From Lentinula raphanica (taxonomy: Eukaryota > Basidiomycota > Agaricomycetes > Agaricales > Omphalotaceae), in the NCBI GenBank assembly GCA_027919835.1, contig JANVFP010000014.1, forward strand, positions 868,001-932,000: a stretch of DNA of 64,000 nucleotides, in the 5' to 3' direction. The position numbers were made by a program, and so were the translations under genes. This document shows positions 36,738 through 47,744 of the stretch, in pieces. Numbering within the stretch: position 1 is the first letter of the stretch; each line of letters begins with the position of its first letter. The notes under the pieces were generated by a model. That model saw only the letters and a list, made by a program, of their open reading frames with translations, had not been told where the DNA came from and ran no database searches.

Positions 36738-38005
36738 ATGGACAAATATTCTCGCGTCGCTTGGCATGCCAACCCTCACGCTTCAGCTGGTCTCACCGAT
36801 GCTGAGAGGGAGCTTGCTCGCAAACTCTTTGCCAGTGCCGAGGTCGCTTGGAATCATCCTGCCCTCCAGAAGTGTCTCAAGAAGCACATGGATCGCCAGT
36901 CATCCAACCTCAATACAATGACCCTATTCAGTGTCATATGGAAGCACGAGTGTCCTGGATCACACAATTCACATTCTGTGTGGATGGCAATGCGTACAGA
37001 GTTGGATGGCGTACTTGCGAAGCTCGTATCGCGTTTCCATGCCCACACCAAAGGCGAAAATGGAGTGGAAGAAACATCTGGGGATCAAAACTCGTACACT
37101 TTGAGCAAAAGCCAGGAGCTGCGCTGGGCAAGGGGAACGAGGGCTCATGCGGTCTCAGCCCTTCGACAGACGCAGGCTTCTACAGGTCCTGAGCATGAGG
37201 AGTTGGGAAGTGAGTAATTTGTGGCATCGTCTCGATCATACAGCCTTCTGATATTTCCAAAACGTCAGGAGAGGTAACTGTAAACAACCCTTCCCTCATC
37301 TCATCTGTTGAGCCGAGTCTTCAACTCCCTTCCCCATATGCGAGGTCTATCGCTAGTGAGCCAGGCCGGAGGCAATTAGAGGGCAATCCCAACTGTGGAC
37401 CTCATGATATGGTCCAAGTCCTTGAAGCCGATACTATTAAGTTCTCTGTCGCCATGCCCGGTGTATACGATCCTAATTTCGAACAGTCCTTGGACTCGCA
37501 ATTTATTCAAAGCTTCGGTCCAGGAGCTCAGGCTGCTCAGCAGAGTACTGTGTCTTCCACCAACTTAGCCTCTGCTACCTCTGCAACTCTGCGCTATACC
37601 CTGCAATCAGACCCATTTTCCATGCGGGCTGGTTCCTATGTATATCATACTGGTTCAGAGCATCCCCCTCATTTCGTTCCAAGCTTTAATGCGGGAACTC
37701 AGCGGACTGCTCTCGAGTCCGACTCGAATCTAGCTCGTTCATACATGCTTCTGGATCCTTGTCTTTGGCGAGGGGACCCGTATCCTCCTCAATGGACTGG
37801 CTATCAGACAGTGACCGACTCGGAATCGTTCAACACCTATCCTGTCCATCCGAGCATGGCTCCTCACACCGCGCCCATCTCGCCGCAGGACAGTTATACG
37901 TTGGGAGACCAAGGTTATAGGAACAATGGAGGGTGTCAAAAAACGAAAGATCTGGCGATGAATCTGCTAACGGTATGGATTTCAACCAGTCTTGTAAAAC
38001 CCTGA
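36738..38005 (+). CDS. orphan tandem family, copy 2 (intact)
   Basis: Two exons (36738-37209, 37269-38005) give 402 aa with no stop. Exon 1 is the conserved N-terminal domain of about 115 residues: KYSRVAWHANPHASAGL, AERELARKLFASAEVAWNHP, RQSSNLNTMTLFSVIWKHEC, PGSHNSHSVWMAMRTELDGV. Exon 2 is rich in Ser, Pro, Gln, Tyr and Phe, and contains two imperfect repeats of the form EQSLDSQFIQSFGPGAQ and EHPPHFVPSFNAGTQ. It ends in a conserved block YPPQWTGYQTVTDSESF ... ISPQDSYTLGDQGYRNNGG. No signal peptide, membrane segment or known domain. The splice donor (GGAAGTGAGT) and acceptor are conserved with copies 1 and 3. A further splice donor (GGTATG) near the 3' end is conserved in all copies, so the last residues after NNGG may differ. 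Function unknown. Confidence 0.75.
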
Positions 38006-38777
38006 GATTGCTCATATAATTTATTAGTAATTCAGCGGTGGGCCATGCGAGCTTGTTTCGCAAGTTTTGCAGAATCTGCCTAGTACGGGAGACTGGGTTA
38101 GACGATGTGGTGACTGTCAGAAAATCGGTCACTGCGGTGTTCGCGGTGTTGAAGAGAATGCTAATGGACATATGCCACGAGTTGATATGGAAAGGCACTG
38201 TGTTCTTCAAAAGTAACCATAGTACATAGAGTTTTAACATCATGATGCCTTTTTCTGGAACAGCAAATCCAAATCAGTTCCAAGTATGATCGGTCTTCAA
38301 CTTGAATGCTTACTAAGTTCCGGTAGGAATCAGGATTAAGGTAGAGGCGTCCCCATAGATGTCTTGACCTCCGTAGACATAGCAATGTCATTGGTGTATG
38401 TAAGTTCCTGGCAATGGAGAGGTTAGAATTCTAAAGCGCTATGTTCCGATAACCGGAGCAATCTCGAGTCCAAATCGCTTCACATTCACGGTCTTGGCTA
38501 AAATAACAACGATGAAGTCAATCAAATGGACGAAGTTACAGTGAGATCCTACTTTGTACTACCCCTTGTCGAACGGACTCGCTAGCTTTGTAATAGCGCG
38601 TAGATCCATCACAGACTTCAACGAAGGCTCTGCTTTCTATGTTTGTACTGTGTGTGCCGGCCGTTGGGTTCAAGATAGGCACTCGGAATCATGAAAATTC
38701 GATCCTGGAGAGATATTCTGAAGAACATTCGGGTAGCGACTTGGAAGGCCAAAAGCACATAACTCACCGCGCGCATT
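38006..38777. other. 3' flank of orphan copy 2 (shared with other units)
   Basis: No gene. Blocks match 34,140-34,580 and 44,600-45,060, for example CAGAGGTT...TCTAAA followed by GCTTCACATT. This is the common sequence between the orphan gene and the ZNHIT2 relict. Confidence 0.5.
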
Positions 38778-39900
38778 TTGTTTCCTATTTCCTCTCTGAA
38801 TGCTCAATCAACACTTGAGCTTATCACACATTCAGCAACACGTATACCGCTTCAGAGAGCAAGCATTTTCCAAGAGCGTCAGATGAAACGTCTAGGATTT
38901 ACGAGATGGAATGATTGGTATCACGGCCAGACATGTCCGCGCATGATCCCGTTTCTGCTTGTGAAGGCTGAAGGGGACGTAGATGCAGTATACATCAATT
39001 CGTTCGAACAATCTATCTTTGAGATCCTGTACTTGCTTCGACTTGATCTACATCCGCAATTTTTCACTCTCACCGCAATATCATCGACCAAAGAACGTAG
39101 AGCGGTCGATGGCATAGATAGAACGTGAGCAGTGCAAGACGAAAGCTAATGGGCGACATAAAGAAAGATAATTGCGATCGACTTTTTCTGCCGGACCAAT
39201 TGCGGAAAGCCGATGCAAATCTGGATAAACGTAGACAATGGTGCGACGTAAGGCAGATGTGAGGGGAATGCACATCTGCAGACGACGTTTGCGAAAAGAT
39301 GATACCGATTGAGGTCGTAGGCAGTATCCTGCGTGAGGAAAAAGAACGTTGAATTCGAGATGACTGACTATTGAACTGAGTGAAGGATGCTTAGATAGCT
39401 TGAAGCAGATAGGTGAGAAACACGCACCTTTCCCGATTCCGACCGTCGCGTCTGTAACTTTTGCATCGGACATAGTTGTAAATAGAACAGTCGAGTTGCA
39501 CTTCGTGACAAAATCTGTGCCAGGAGCCGTCCGCTCCTTCAACAGTTTAACCGTCCTCGATACTGGGATCAAAGGATGCTGATGAAAATTCTGCTGGTAA
39601 TAGCGCGCGGCTCTGAAATTTCGTCTAAATCTTCTGTGAGAGAGCGCCTGATCTCAAAACCGAAGGCAGTTCACTCGAAATCGATTGAACCAACATAGAG
39701 GGAAGGCCGACAGCTCCGGGAAATAATTCGTAACGAGTATCATTGTTTCTCAAACCTGCTTGGTGACCTCCATCCTGGACAAGAGAGAGAGAAGGGAATT
39801 GCAGAGCTTTGAATTGTCCTGGCTTCGCGAGAATCCCACCATGGTCGGTTTGTCACTTTTCTCTGCAGCTCATTTCTGAGCAGTTCTTGCTGACAGGAGG
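38778..39900 (-). pseudogene. ZNHIT2 3'-half relict A
   Basis: Minus-strand pieces match the intact ZNHIT2-type gene at 49-51 kb. About 39,890-39,820 carries the remains of its E.TYRPWWEP exon; 39,540-39,420 carries CNSTVLFTTMSDAKVTDATV for the intact KSTVLYTTVADAIDDVW; 39,245-39,060 carries YVYPDLHRLSAIG and a broken C-terminus (VLHCSRSIYAIDRS for LLFYTAHVLSAPSG). Frames are shifted and stopped. It decayed after duplication; no product expected. Confidence 0.75.
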
Positions 39901-40049
39901 TCACTGGATGAGACTTGAGCTTGAGCGGCTTTGGTGAATTCTACATTCAGGCGAGGTGAGTAGAGACCAAGCGGAAGCTGGGCAGGCATAAGCAGTCAAA
40001 GAGAGTCAAAGATCGTAATTTGCAACAAAGGACAGCGAGGAGGTGTCGA

Positions 40050-40220
40050 GATTAAACGACGCTCTAAGAAAGAGAGCAGAGTGAATTGTTTTGATAACGC
40101 ACAGCTCGGAGAATTATACAGCATGGACTTCAATGCCACCCAGCAGCAAGCTGGGTGAGTTCTAAGTGCAAACTTGTTCCCAGGCTTTCACGACAAAATC
40201 GTTGGGCGTCTAATTTGAAA
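40050..40220 (-). pseudogene. GH127-like 5' relict with promoter element
   Basis: AACGCACAGCTCGGAGAATTAT matches the intact gene at 21,867 (AACGCACAGCTCGTAGAATTC), followed by a damaged early exon and GTTGGGCGTCTAATTTG at 40201. Reading frame lost. Confidence 0.6.
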
Positions 40221-41709
40221 AAACGTCGATTAGGGGTTTGGTGCACTAGGGCGTACTGAAATGGATGGAGTCACCCTTCTTTGCGTGCGGATTTGCCTCC
40301 CAAATACAGAATCAATACATCTTGACGCTAGCAAGTCGTACGTGCGGACGGGACACGGAACGAATTGTGCAACAGATGAAATCATACCGTTTCGCAACTA
40401 GAGGAACATGGGAACGACAACGAGACTGAGCAAGATCTAGAGCAAGAGGAACGAGGGGCGTGTTGTTACAGCAGCAATCATCTTATCATTCACTCATGAG
40501 TGAAGAATGAACTAGTCAAAGCCTGCACTAGACTCGGTTGCACGGCAAAGATGATTGACATGATTGATTTGTGCATTGCTATTCCATCTCGAAGTTAGAG
40601 TCAAGTGTGAGCATTGATTATCAGGCACTATCTCATCCCTCTTAGCAGTCTTTTCAATGTAGTTGACTGACCATTGACCGCCGAACTCCGGAGGCATCGG
40701 TAAACTCATCCTACGACACGCATTGAGATGTCTACAGGGTGATACACCTTTCATTCGACCGTTACTGCAAATAGGGTCGTTCAGCATCTTTTCCTCCCTG
40801 GCATTGATACACCAAACCTCGAAGGCTCGAGGGTTTCAGCGAAGACGTGAGAAACATATCCCCTGTCAGAAGCCAAATATATTTTCGACTCCACGACAGG
40901 TAAGGTTGACCAAAGTGAAGACAGAAAAATGATAGATCAGCCCAGTGTCGGAGCAAGCATGCGGGGGGCGGGACCTCAGGCTGCGGAAGGCTTTCCCAAT
41001 TTACTTACATCCCTAATTTCCCCTTGCTGTTTCCCCATGATGAAGAGATCGTACAAGTCTGAAAAAGTGTGGAGACCACGTAAGCAGGAACATTGGGATG
41101 CAAGGGTTTTTCGTAAAGCTCACCAGACACAACTTGCAGCAATTCGCCCAATTCGCGCAAAATTCAATTTCAATATATATAGGGCCGCATAAACTTCCGG
41201 AAGCTCACTGCGCTGTCTGATGTTCGTTCTATCACCCGAGCGGGGTACATTGTTGAGGAATGTCCTCTCCATTTGTTTGCACGAATCGGGGTTCGGATAA
41301 CATTTGCTCCTCGGTGTATCGGTTCAGGCGATAAAGTCATCATTGTCACAACTTCAAATTCTCCAGCTTCCGTAGTAACAGAACGATTTGCGGAAACCAA
41401 AAGTAGTTCCATAATGGGACAGTTTTGATGAACTCGTTTTTGTAACATGGAAGTGTGTGTTTCACGTATTTTGACCTTGCTTCCAAAAATCATTAGCGAA
41501 GAGAGAAGTATACGCGAACAGATACATCAACACATGAAGGCATATAAAACATGAGCAACCTGCAGCACACACCATTCTATCGCGCTTTTGAAATTTCGAA
41601 AGTTCGTCAAAACCGTCTGTGCTATCATTCTGCAGATTGTCCATTTTTTGGTCAGTCCCACTTTATTTGATTTACGATAATCTTACCTGTTCCCCAAAGC
41701 CTGTTCACC
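40221..41709. other. 5' flank of orphan copy 3
   Basis: Shared unit sequence. Around 40,780-40,870 lies a block like the GH127-like 3' exon region (TTTTCCTCCC, GAAGACGTGAGAAACATAT). At 41,380-41,420 GCGGAAACCAAAAGTAGTTCCAT parallels copies 1 and 2. The core promoter pair (TATAAAAC at 41543, ACACCATTCTATCGCGCTTT at 41569) precedes the gene. No other gene seen. Confidence 0.5.
41541..41588 (+). promoter_or_regulatory. putative core promoter of orphan copy 3
   Basis: CATATAAAAC followed about 25 bp on by ACACCATTCTATCGCGCTTT, conserved with the equivalent position before copy 2 (36588-36640). Confidence 0.5.
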
Positions 41710-42899
41710 ATGGACAAATACTCTCGCGTAGCTTGGCACACCAACCCCAACGCATCAGCTAGTCTCACCGATACCGAAAAGCAGCTTGCACGCAAGCTCT
41801 TTGCCAACACCGAAGTAGCCTGGAATCATCCCGCCCTCCAAGAGTGCCTGAGGAGACACGTAATGGCGAAAATGGGTCGCCAGTCATCCAACATGAATAC
41901 AATGACCCTGTTCAGCGTCATCTGGAAGTACGAATGTCCGGGATCCCGTAACTCGCATTCTGTCTGGACAGCAATGCGTGCAGAGTTGGATGGTGTGCTT
42001 ACGGAGCTCGTATCGTGTTTTCACATATACACCAAGGGAGAATATGGAACGGGAGAATCATCATATAGGGTTCGGACCTTAGGTGGTTCAAAGGACAACC
42101 AGGAGCAGAGCAGGGCAAGAGGAACGACAGATTCGGTAGAATTAGGCCTTCGACAGACACAATATTCAGCAAACTTTGCTTCCACGACAGTCCCAGTGAG
42201 CGAGCATGTAGCAGGTGAAATTTTCATAGTATCGTCCCCCGTCGTAACACTTCTTGACATGTTCAAAACCCAGACTCGGGACCGGCTGTGAGCAATCAAT
42301 TTTTCACCTCGTCTCCTGAGCCGAATCTTCAGCTCCATTTCCCTTATGCGGAACCTGCCGCGGGTGAGTCAGGTTGGAGGCGAGTAGAGGCTCATCCCAA
42401 CCTTCAAGGATTCCATAGCAATGTTGGAATTTCCCGACTTGCTGCTCCCGAAGTGTGCAATCCCATTTCCGAACAATCCCTAGCCTCGCAAAGTTTCATC
42501 CAAAACTTTGGTCCTGGAGCTCAACGGAATACTGTGCCCTCCGATCTAGCTTCTGCTTCCTATGCGGCTATGAGTCATGCCCTGCGATTAGACCCATTTG
42601 CTCCCCAGGATGGCTCTCATGGATACCAGACTGGGCCTGAGCAATCCCCGCCTTTCAGCCATAGTCCAGGAGCTCAGCAGAATGCCCTTGAACCCTCCTA
42701 CCTAGCTCCTCCTTACGCAATTCTGTACCCTAACATCTGGCAAGGAGAGCGGCAGTATCCTCCTCAGTGGACCCATTACCAGACAGAGAACGGAGCCTCG
42801 TCTTTCGATCCGAGCATGGGTTCTCATACACTGGGAAATCAGAGTTATGAAAACAATGGAGGGCGGATCCAGAGGAACAATGGATCTGGCAAGCGATGA
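41710..42899 (+). CDS. orphan tandem family, copy 3 (intact)
   Basis: Two exons (41710-42214, 42274-42899) give 376 aa without a stop. The N-terminal domain is well kept: SRVAWHTNPNASASLTDTEK, LARKLFANTEVAWNHPALQE, RQSSNMNTMTLFSVIWKYEC, VWTAMRAELDGVLTELVSCF. The tail again carries the paired repeats (EQSLASQSFIQNFGPGAQRN and EQSPPFSHSPGAQQN), then YPPQWTHYQTENGASSFDPS and LGNQSYENNGG. Compared with copy 2 it has lost the ISPQDSYT stretch but not the frame. Most changes between copies in the N-terminal domain look conservative or silent, which suggests selection on the protein. Cellular role unknown; the architecture (small helical domain plus a disordered Gln/Ser/Pro/Tyr-rich tail) could suit a regulatory or scaffold protein, but that is speculation. 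Confidence 0.75.
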
Positions 42900-43112
42900 T
42901 GGTATGATTTTCGATCAATTCTTGCTCAATTTTGGGTTGCTAATGCGGGTCGATAGTAACTGACAGACTCGCTTGACAGCCCACTATCGTTCTATGAGTT
43001 AATTCAAGTGTCAAAAAGTACTAATTCAATGGATGGGAACACTCACAGTACTATTTGTTTCCACCCGTCGTTGAAATCAAGCTGGCCTTGAGATCCCGTA
43101 TTTGTCTGAACC

Positions 43113-43660
43113 TCAGGGACCTCCGCAAATTCCTTTGCTCGCGCCGATATCATCGGCTAGAGAACGTAGAACGACTGATGGCGTAGATAGAACGTGGGCA
43201 GCGTAAAACAAAAGCTTGGGCGCCGCTGCGCGACATGAGATTGATGACTGTGATCGGCCTTTTCTGCCAGAACATTCGCGAGGAGCCGATGTAAGTCCGC
43301 CGAAAGAGCGTAGGTAGCTCTGGTAGGTGGGATATTTCATAATGAGTAGTATCGGGTCCCAAAGCCTGTGTGATGATCGTTCCGGGCAAGAGAGAGAGGA
43401 GAGCTCCAATGCTTTAGTAGCTTCCTCGAATCGTCCTGACTTTGAGGCTCCCACCATGTTCGGTATGTGAGTTCTCTCTGCAGCTCGTCGGCGAGGAGAA
43501 GTTGTCGCGTGAGTACACTGAATGGGGTCTTGTACAACTTTGATGAATTGTTCGCATTCAGAGTACAGAACGCAGGAGATCCGGGAAGGCAGAAGCTGTC
43601 GATGATTGCTATTGTGGCAAAGAAATGCGAGAAGGTATCGACAATCTAAGAAAGAGATTT
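43113..43660 (-). pseudogene. ZNHIT2 3'-half relict B
   Basis: The minus strand carries RQLLLADELQRELTYRTWWE (intact gene: QELLLSDELRREVTYRPWWE), a shifted QSQDDS piece, and then the C-terminal KLLFYAAHVLSTPSVVLRSL in another frame. Two or more frameshifts separate the pieces. Immediately to the right begins a GH127-like 5' relict: the duplication junction. Confidence 0.8.
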
Positions 43661-43679
43661 CAGGATAGCTTCCAGATGT

Positions 43680-44110
43680 GTTTTCTGACAACGCACAAGC
43701 TCCTTAGATCCAATAAACGACGAAGGGTTACAGAGCATTACTTGCTCATAACGCCATCCGACAGACTTGATATCTCGATTCTCCAGAGGTAAGATCCTGA
43801 ACTTTTTGGGAGGTAACTTGAACCGACAATGAGTATTGTCAATTACTGTACATGAATTGTGTGAAACAGACCATTCAATGGCAACGCCAGCGGCCACAGC
43901 ACTACTCAGCGCGAGAGAAGCCACCAAGAAGACCACGTTTAGATGAAGCATTCAGGGAAAAGACAAGCAAAGCCTGGGCGATCACACGACATGGAGACTG
44001 GAGTCAGAGGAGGTCAGAGGAGGTCAGAGTTGACACTGTGAATGTTGACGTTGAAATTTGTAAACGAAAATTTCACGGGTGACGGCAGAATTTTGGGCGT
44101 CTAATTTACA
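43680..44110 (-). pseudogene. GH127-like 5' relict with signal peptide and promoter
   Basis: From ATG 43951 a signal peptide still reads (LHLNVVFLVASLALSSAVAA), followed by FKLPPKKFRILPLENRDIKS and VGWRYEQ, equal to the intact PKRFSTLPLGDIKPTGWLHD segment. The frame ends soon after, where ZNHIT2 sequence starts. The upstream element GGGCGTCTAATTTA is at 44093. A secreted peptide could in principle still be made, but the enzyme part is missing. Confidence 0.75.
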
Positions 44111-44164
44111 GAAGTGTGATGGATGTTAGCGCTGATGCAGATGCATGAATTCAGAATATGGATC

Positions 44165-44285
44165 TGATATGGATGGCGATTCTCATCATTTATCATCATA
44201 CACCCAAAGACTTCGCTTCCCCCTCACGTCTTGTCCTCTATAGTCTATATCTCGGTCGGCTTCACTTTTCTTGAAGACCATGGCC
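44165..44285 (+). pseudogene. TMEM97-like 5' relict
   Basis: GATGGCGATTCTCATCAT ... CCCCCTCACGTCTTGTCCTC ... TTCACTTTTCTTG follows the first exon and leader of the intact TMEM97-like gene (22,303-22,396). The start codon and frame are lost. Confidence 0.6.
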
Positions 44286-45620
44286 CTGGGAGGCCCTGGG
44301 AGGCCATGTTGCTTCAAGAATCAATTTTACGTCGAGTTTTGGTTTTTCTTCAATTCTCTTTCAAGACACTGATGCATGCTGGCCGAGACTCTGTATGAAA
44401 ATCTTGCATCTCTGAGCGATGGGGAAGACCAGAGGTAAGCTCGGTAGGAGTTACGACTTCGAATTTGTCGCGCATGCACAGTTATTCGAAACACGTTCAA
44501 GAAACGGTATGAGTTTCGACCAGTCTTGTGAAACCTTGCGCGGCGCGCATACAAATTTCTAGCCTCTGACTAGTAACTGAGCGGCTCGTTTGGAGGCCTA
44601 TCAGTAGTCCATAGGTCCGAGAGTCTTGTATCGGCGAGCTTGTCTCGCAAACCAAGTCTACCTAAGTATGGTAGACTTGGGCTCGAGAATGTGGTGACTG
44701 CGTCAAAAATTGATCATGGTGTTCGCGGTGTTGGAGAGAACGCTTACCGTACATATATGCGATTTGATGTGTGCAGGCACTCTGTCCTTCGAAAGTAACC
44801 ATGGTACTATTTTAAAGATATCGGGATGCCTTCTTCTGGAACAGCATTAGGTTTTGATCGGTCTTCAAGCTTCAAGTGGACGCGGTGGGTGTCTGGACCT
44901 CCGTAGACAAAGCCCTTGTCATTTGGTGTATATGTCCTAGCGATTCAGAGGTTATGGTCAGCTCTAAAACGGCATGTTCGGATGATCTAAGCAGTGTCCT
45001 CCAGATCGCTTCACATTTTTGTGTTGGCTGAAACAGTGATGATAAGGTCGAAATTTGAGTGGATGAGAAGAACATTCAAATCTTACGCTGTACCTTGTCG
45101 AACGGATCTACTTCCTAGCTTTCGTAGTCGGCGCGCGTCGATTCATCGTGACAAACTCCAAGGGCTCCGATTGACAATGTTTCTAGATTTCTGCTGCCAT
45201 TTCCGCTACATAACGATTGGATTATTCAACTTGACATCCATAGAAATCTAATCCTGAAGCGACAATCTGAAGCAAAATGCGTTAGTAGCATGAAAGCGAA
45301 ACACGCGGCGTAACTCACAAGCTGGCTGCTGCGGCATTGTGTTTCCATTTTCTCTCCGTGTGTGGAAGGTCAGTCAAACTCATCACACAGACTACAGTTG
45401 AAAGATAAGTACATATACAGCTTGGAAAGCCAGAATCAATATATTCCACTGGCGTCAGCCGAAACAACCAGGAGATTAATGAGAAAGATGCATACATAAT
45501 CGCAAAAACGACACGTTCAAATCGGTATTACGGTCGAAAAAATGTCTGCCACATGAACCCGCTTGCTTCGCTCGCAATGAGGGGCGGTAGTAGCAATACT
45601 TGAAGGACGCAGACGTGTTG
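44286..45620. other. decayed unit interior without an orphan gene body
   Basis: At 44,505 GGTATGAGTTTCGACCAGTCTTGTG matches the 3' end of orphan copy 2 (37,972). At 44,625-44,810 and 44,940-45,060 blocks match 38,040-38,230 and 38,410-38,500. So only the orphan 3' flank remains in this unit. No gene. Confidence 0.5.
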
Positions 45621-46910
45621 AATCTATCTTCGAATTCCCGTACTTGCCTGAACCTCGGCGACCTCCGCAAATTCCTTTGCTCGCGTGGCGAAATCATCGG
45701 CTAGATACTGATGGTTTTGATCGGCTTTTGAAGTTTTTTCGCCCTTTTCACCCAGACCAATCGCGATCGTGAAGAGCCGGTGTAGGACCGAAAGAACGTA
45801 GGCGGTGGTGCGATGTCGATGAGAGGCGACATCTACGGACGACAATGTCAAGCCGGGAGTTGTGAAGAAATGACACGGATAGCTTGAGGACAAAGGAGGG
45901 GAATTGTATCCTGCATCTCGGAGGACGAGGAACGTTGAATTTGAGATAGTTGGCTGGATCGAATCAAGTATGCTTAGACGGCTTGAAGCAGAGACATGAA
46001 AAAAAAACACACCTTGCCGAATTTCGACCGGACATCATCGATAGCATCAGCCACAGTCGTATATCAGACGGTCGGCTTGCGCGAAATCTTGACAAAATGC
46101 ACGGGATGTACCAGCGGACGTCTGGCTTCTTCAATATGATGGAGACTTGACTAATCGATGAGTTTTGAACGCGTACGCAAAACTTCAAAATGACCTCTGA
46201 GTTTTCTTCTATGTTTTCTTCTGTGTAACGGGAAACTCACCATTGCAAAGGGCACAGATTGTAGATCCAAGGCGGTCCATTTGGGATCGGTTGAATCACC
46301 GTAGAGGAAATGTTGATGAGCTCTTGGATGTGGGATGTCTCGGAGCGCGTATCATCCGTAGAGTATTATCGTGTCCTAAGCCCGAGGAATAATCGTTCCG
46401 GACAAGACAGAGAGAAGAGAATCCCGCTGCTTTAGATCGTCCTGACTAGTGACTTTGAGGTTCCCACGACGGTCGATACGTGAGATCTCTCTGCAGCTCA
46501 TCGCTGAGAAAAAGTTTTTGTGAGAGACCACTGGATGGGTCTTGTACGGTCCCGTTCGGATTGAGTGAGGAGGAATCAGTAGAGATTCGGGCAGTGGGGG
46601 TGGGTGGGAGGCAACGTCTACTGCTACAGACGACGGGGATGACAGTGGTGACGGAGATGACGGTGGCAAGCCGGGAGGTGAGGAAACGGAGTGGATCAAG
46701 GAGTTGTGAGTTGTGAGTTTGAGTTTGATTGAGATGGTTGACTACATATACCGAGTGAAGGACATTGTTTAGACAGCTTGAGGAGGCAAAACGATTAGAA
46801 ACACGTACCTTGTCTAATTTCGACCAGACATCATCGATAGCATCAGCCACAGTCGTATATAGAACGGTCGAGTTGCGCTTCGTGACGAAAGGCGCGAGCT
46901 GTGTCAGCAT
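45621..46910 (-). pseudogene. ZNHIT2 3'-half relict C
   Basis: Pieces of the intact gene in order on the minus strand: 46,900-46,800 (KRNSTVLYTTVADAIDDVWS, almost unchanged), 46,500-46,440 (SDELQRDLTYRPSWEPQS), 46,085-46,008 (a second copy of the DAIDDVRSKFG exon) and 46,000-45,640 (tail with YVLSVLHRLFTIAIGLGEKG and DDFATRAKEFAEVAEVQ). The order and the doubled exon show that more than one event shaped it. Frames are broken. Confidence 0.75.
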
Positions 46911-47385
46911 CTATGTAAGTTTTCTTCTATTCTTCTGTGGAATGAGAAACTCACCAGATAGCACATGGATCGTATACCAAAGGCGGTCCATTCGGGATTG
47001 GTCGAATCATCGCAGAGAAGATGTTGATTAGCTCTGGGAGGCGAGATATCTCATAACGAGTAGTATCGGGTCCCCCCAGGTCTGAGCAATGATTGTCCCG
47101 GGCAAGAGAGAGAGAAGGAGAATTCCGATGCTTTAGTAGCTTAAGCTTCTTCGAATCGTCCCGGCTTTGAGGCTCCCACCATGTTCGGTATGTGAGTTCT
47201 CTCTGCAGCTCGTCGCTGAGGAGAAGTTGTCGCGTGAGTACACTGAATGGGGTCTTGTAGAGAACAGAGGAGATCCGGGAAGGCAGAAGCTGTCGATGAT
47301 TGCCATTGTGGCAAAGAAAAGCGAGAGGGTATCGACAATCTAAGAAAGAGACTTCAGTATAGCGGCCAAATACGTCTTTTGACAA
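46911..47385 (-). pseudogene. ZNHIT2 3'-half relict D
   Basis: The minus strand reads RQLLLSDELQRELTYRTWWE, then a short RDDSKKLKLLKH segment, then DTTRYEISRLPELINIFSAM and PIPNGPPLVYDPCAIW, matching the intact DTRYYEPPCLPELITIPSTM ... PIPNGPPLIYNLCAIW. The upstream part is frame-shifted (ISFLDCRYPLAFLCHNGNHR). It is very similar to relict B, so these two units separated recently. Confidence 0.8.
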
Positions 47386-47700
47386 CGCACAAGCTCCTTA
47401 TTAGATTCAATAAACCATGAAGGGTCACAGAGCATTGATTACTTGCTCATAACGCCATCCAACGGACTCGATATCTCGATTCTCCAGAGGTAAAGCTTGG
47501 GTCATGATGCGAACCAAGCATAGAGTATCGTCAAGTAAAATGTACGTTCTGACAACGCCACAGTACTCGCCAGCGCGAGAGAGAGGCCAGAGTTGACACT
47601 GTGAATGTTGAAATTTGGAAACAAAATTTTCACGGGTGACGCTGGTGAGTAAGGGTGAGGGTGAGGTCGTGACGGAAGAATTTCGGGCGTCTAATTTACA
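47386..47700 (-). pseudogene. GH127-like 5' relict
   Basis: ATAACGCCATCCAACGGACTCG and ATCTCGATTCTCCAGAGGTAA match the relict at 43,760 and the intact gene near 22,003-22,026. The promoter element GGGCGTCTAATTTA is at 47684. The start codon is lost. Confidence 0.65.
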
Positions 47701-47744
47701 GAAGTGTGATGGATGGCGATTCTTATCATCTATCATCATACACA

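Noticed and set aside
25895..42899. Orphan family as mating-type homeodomain genes
   Set aside because: Multiple diverged paralogues in tandem first suggested a mating-type locus, but no WFxNxR homeodomain motif, dimerisation segment or pheromone/receptor gene is present.
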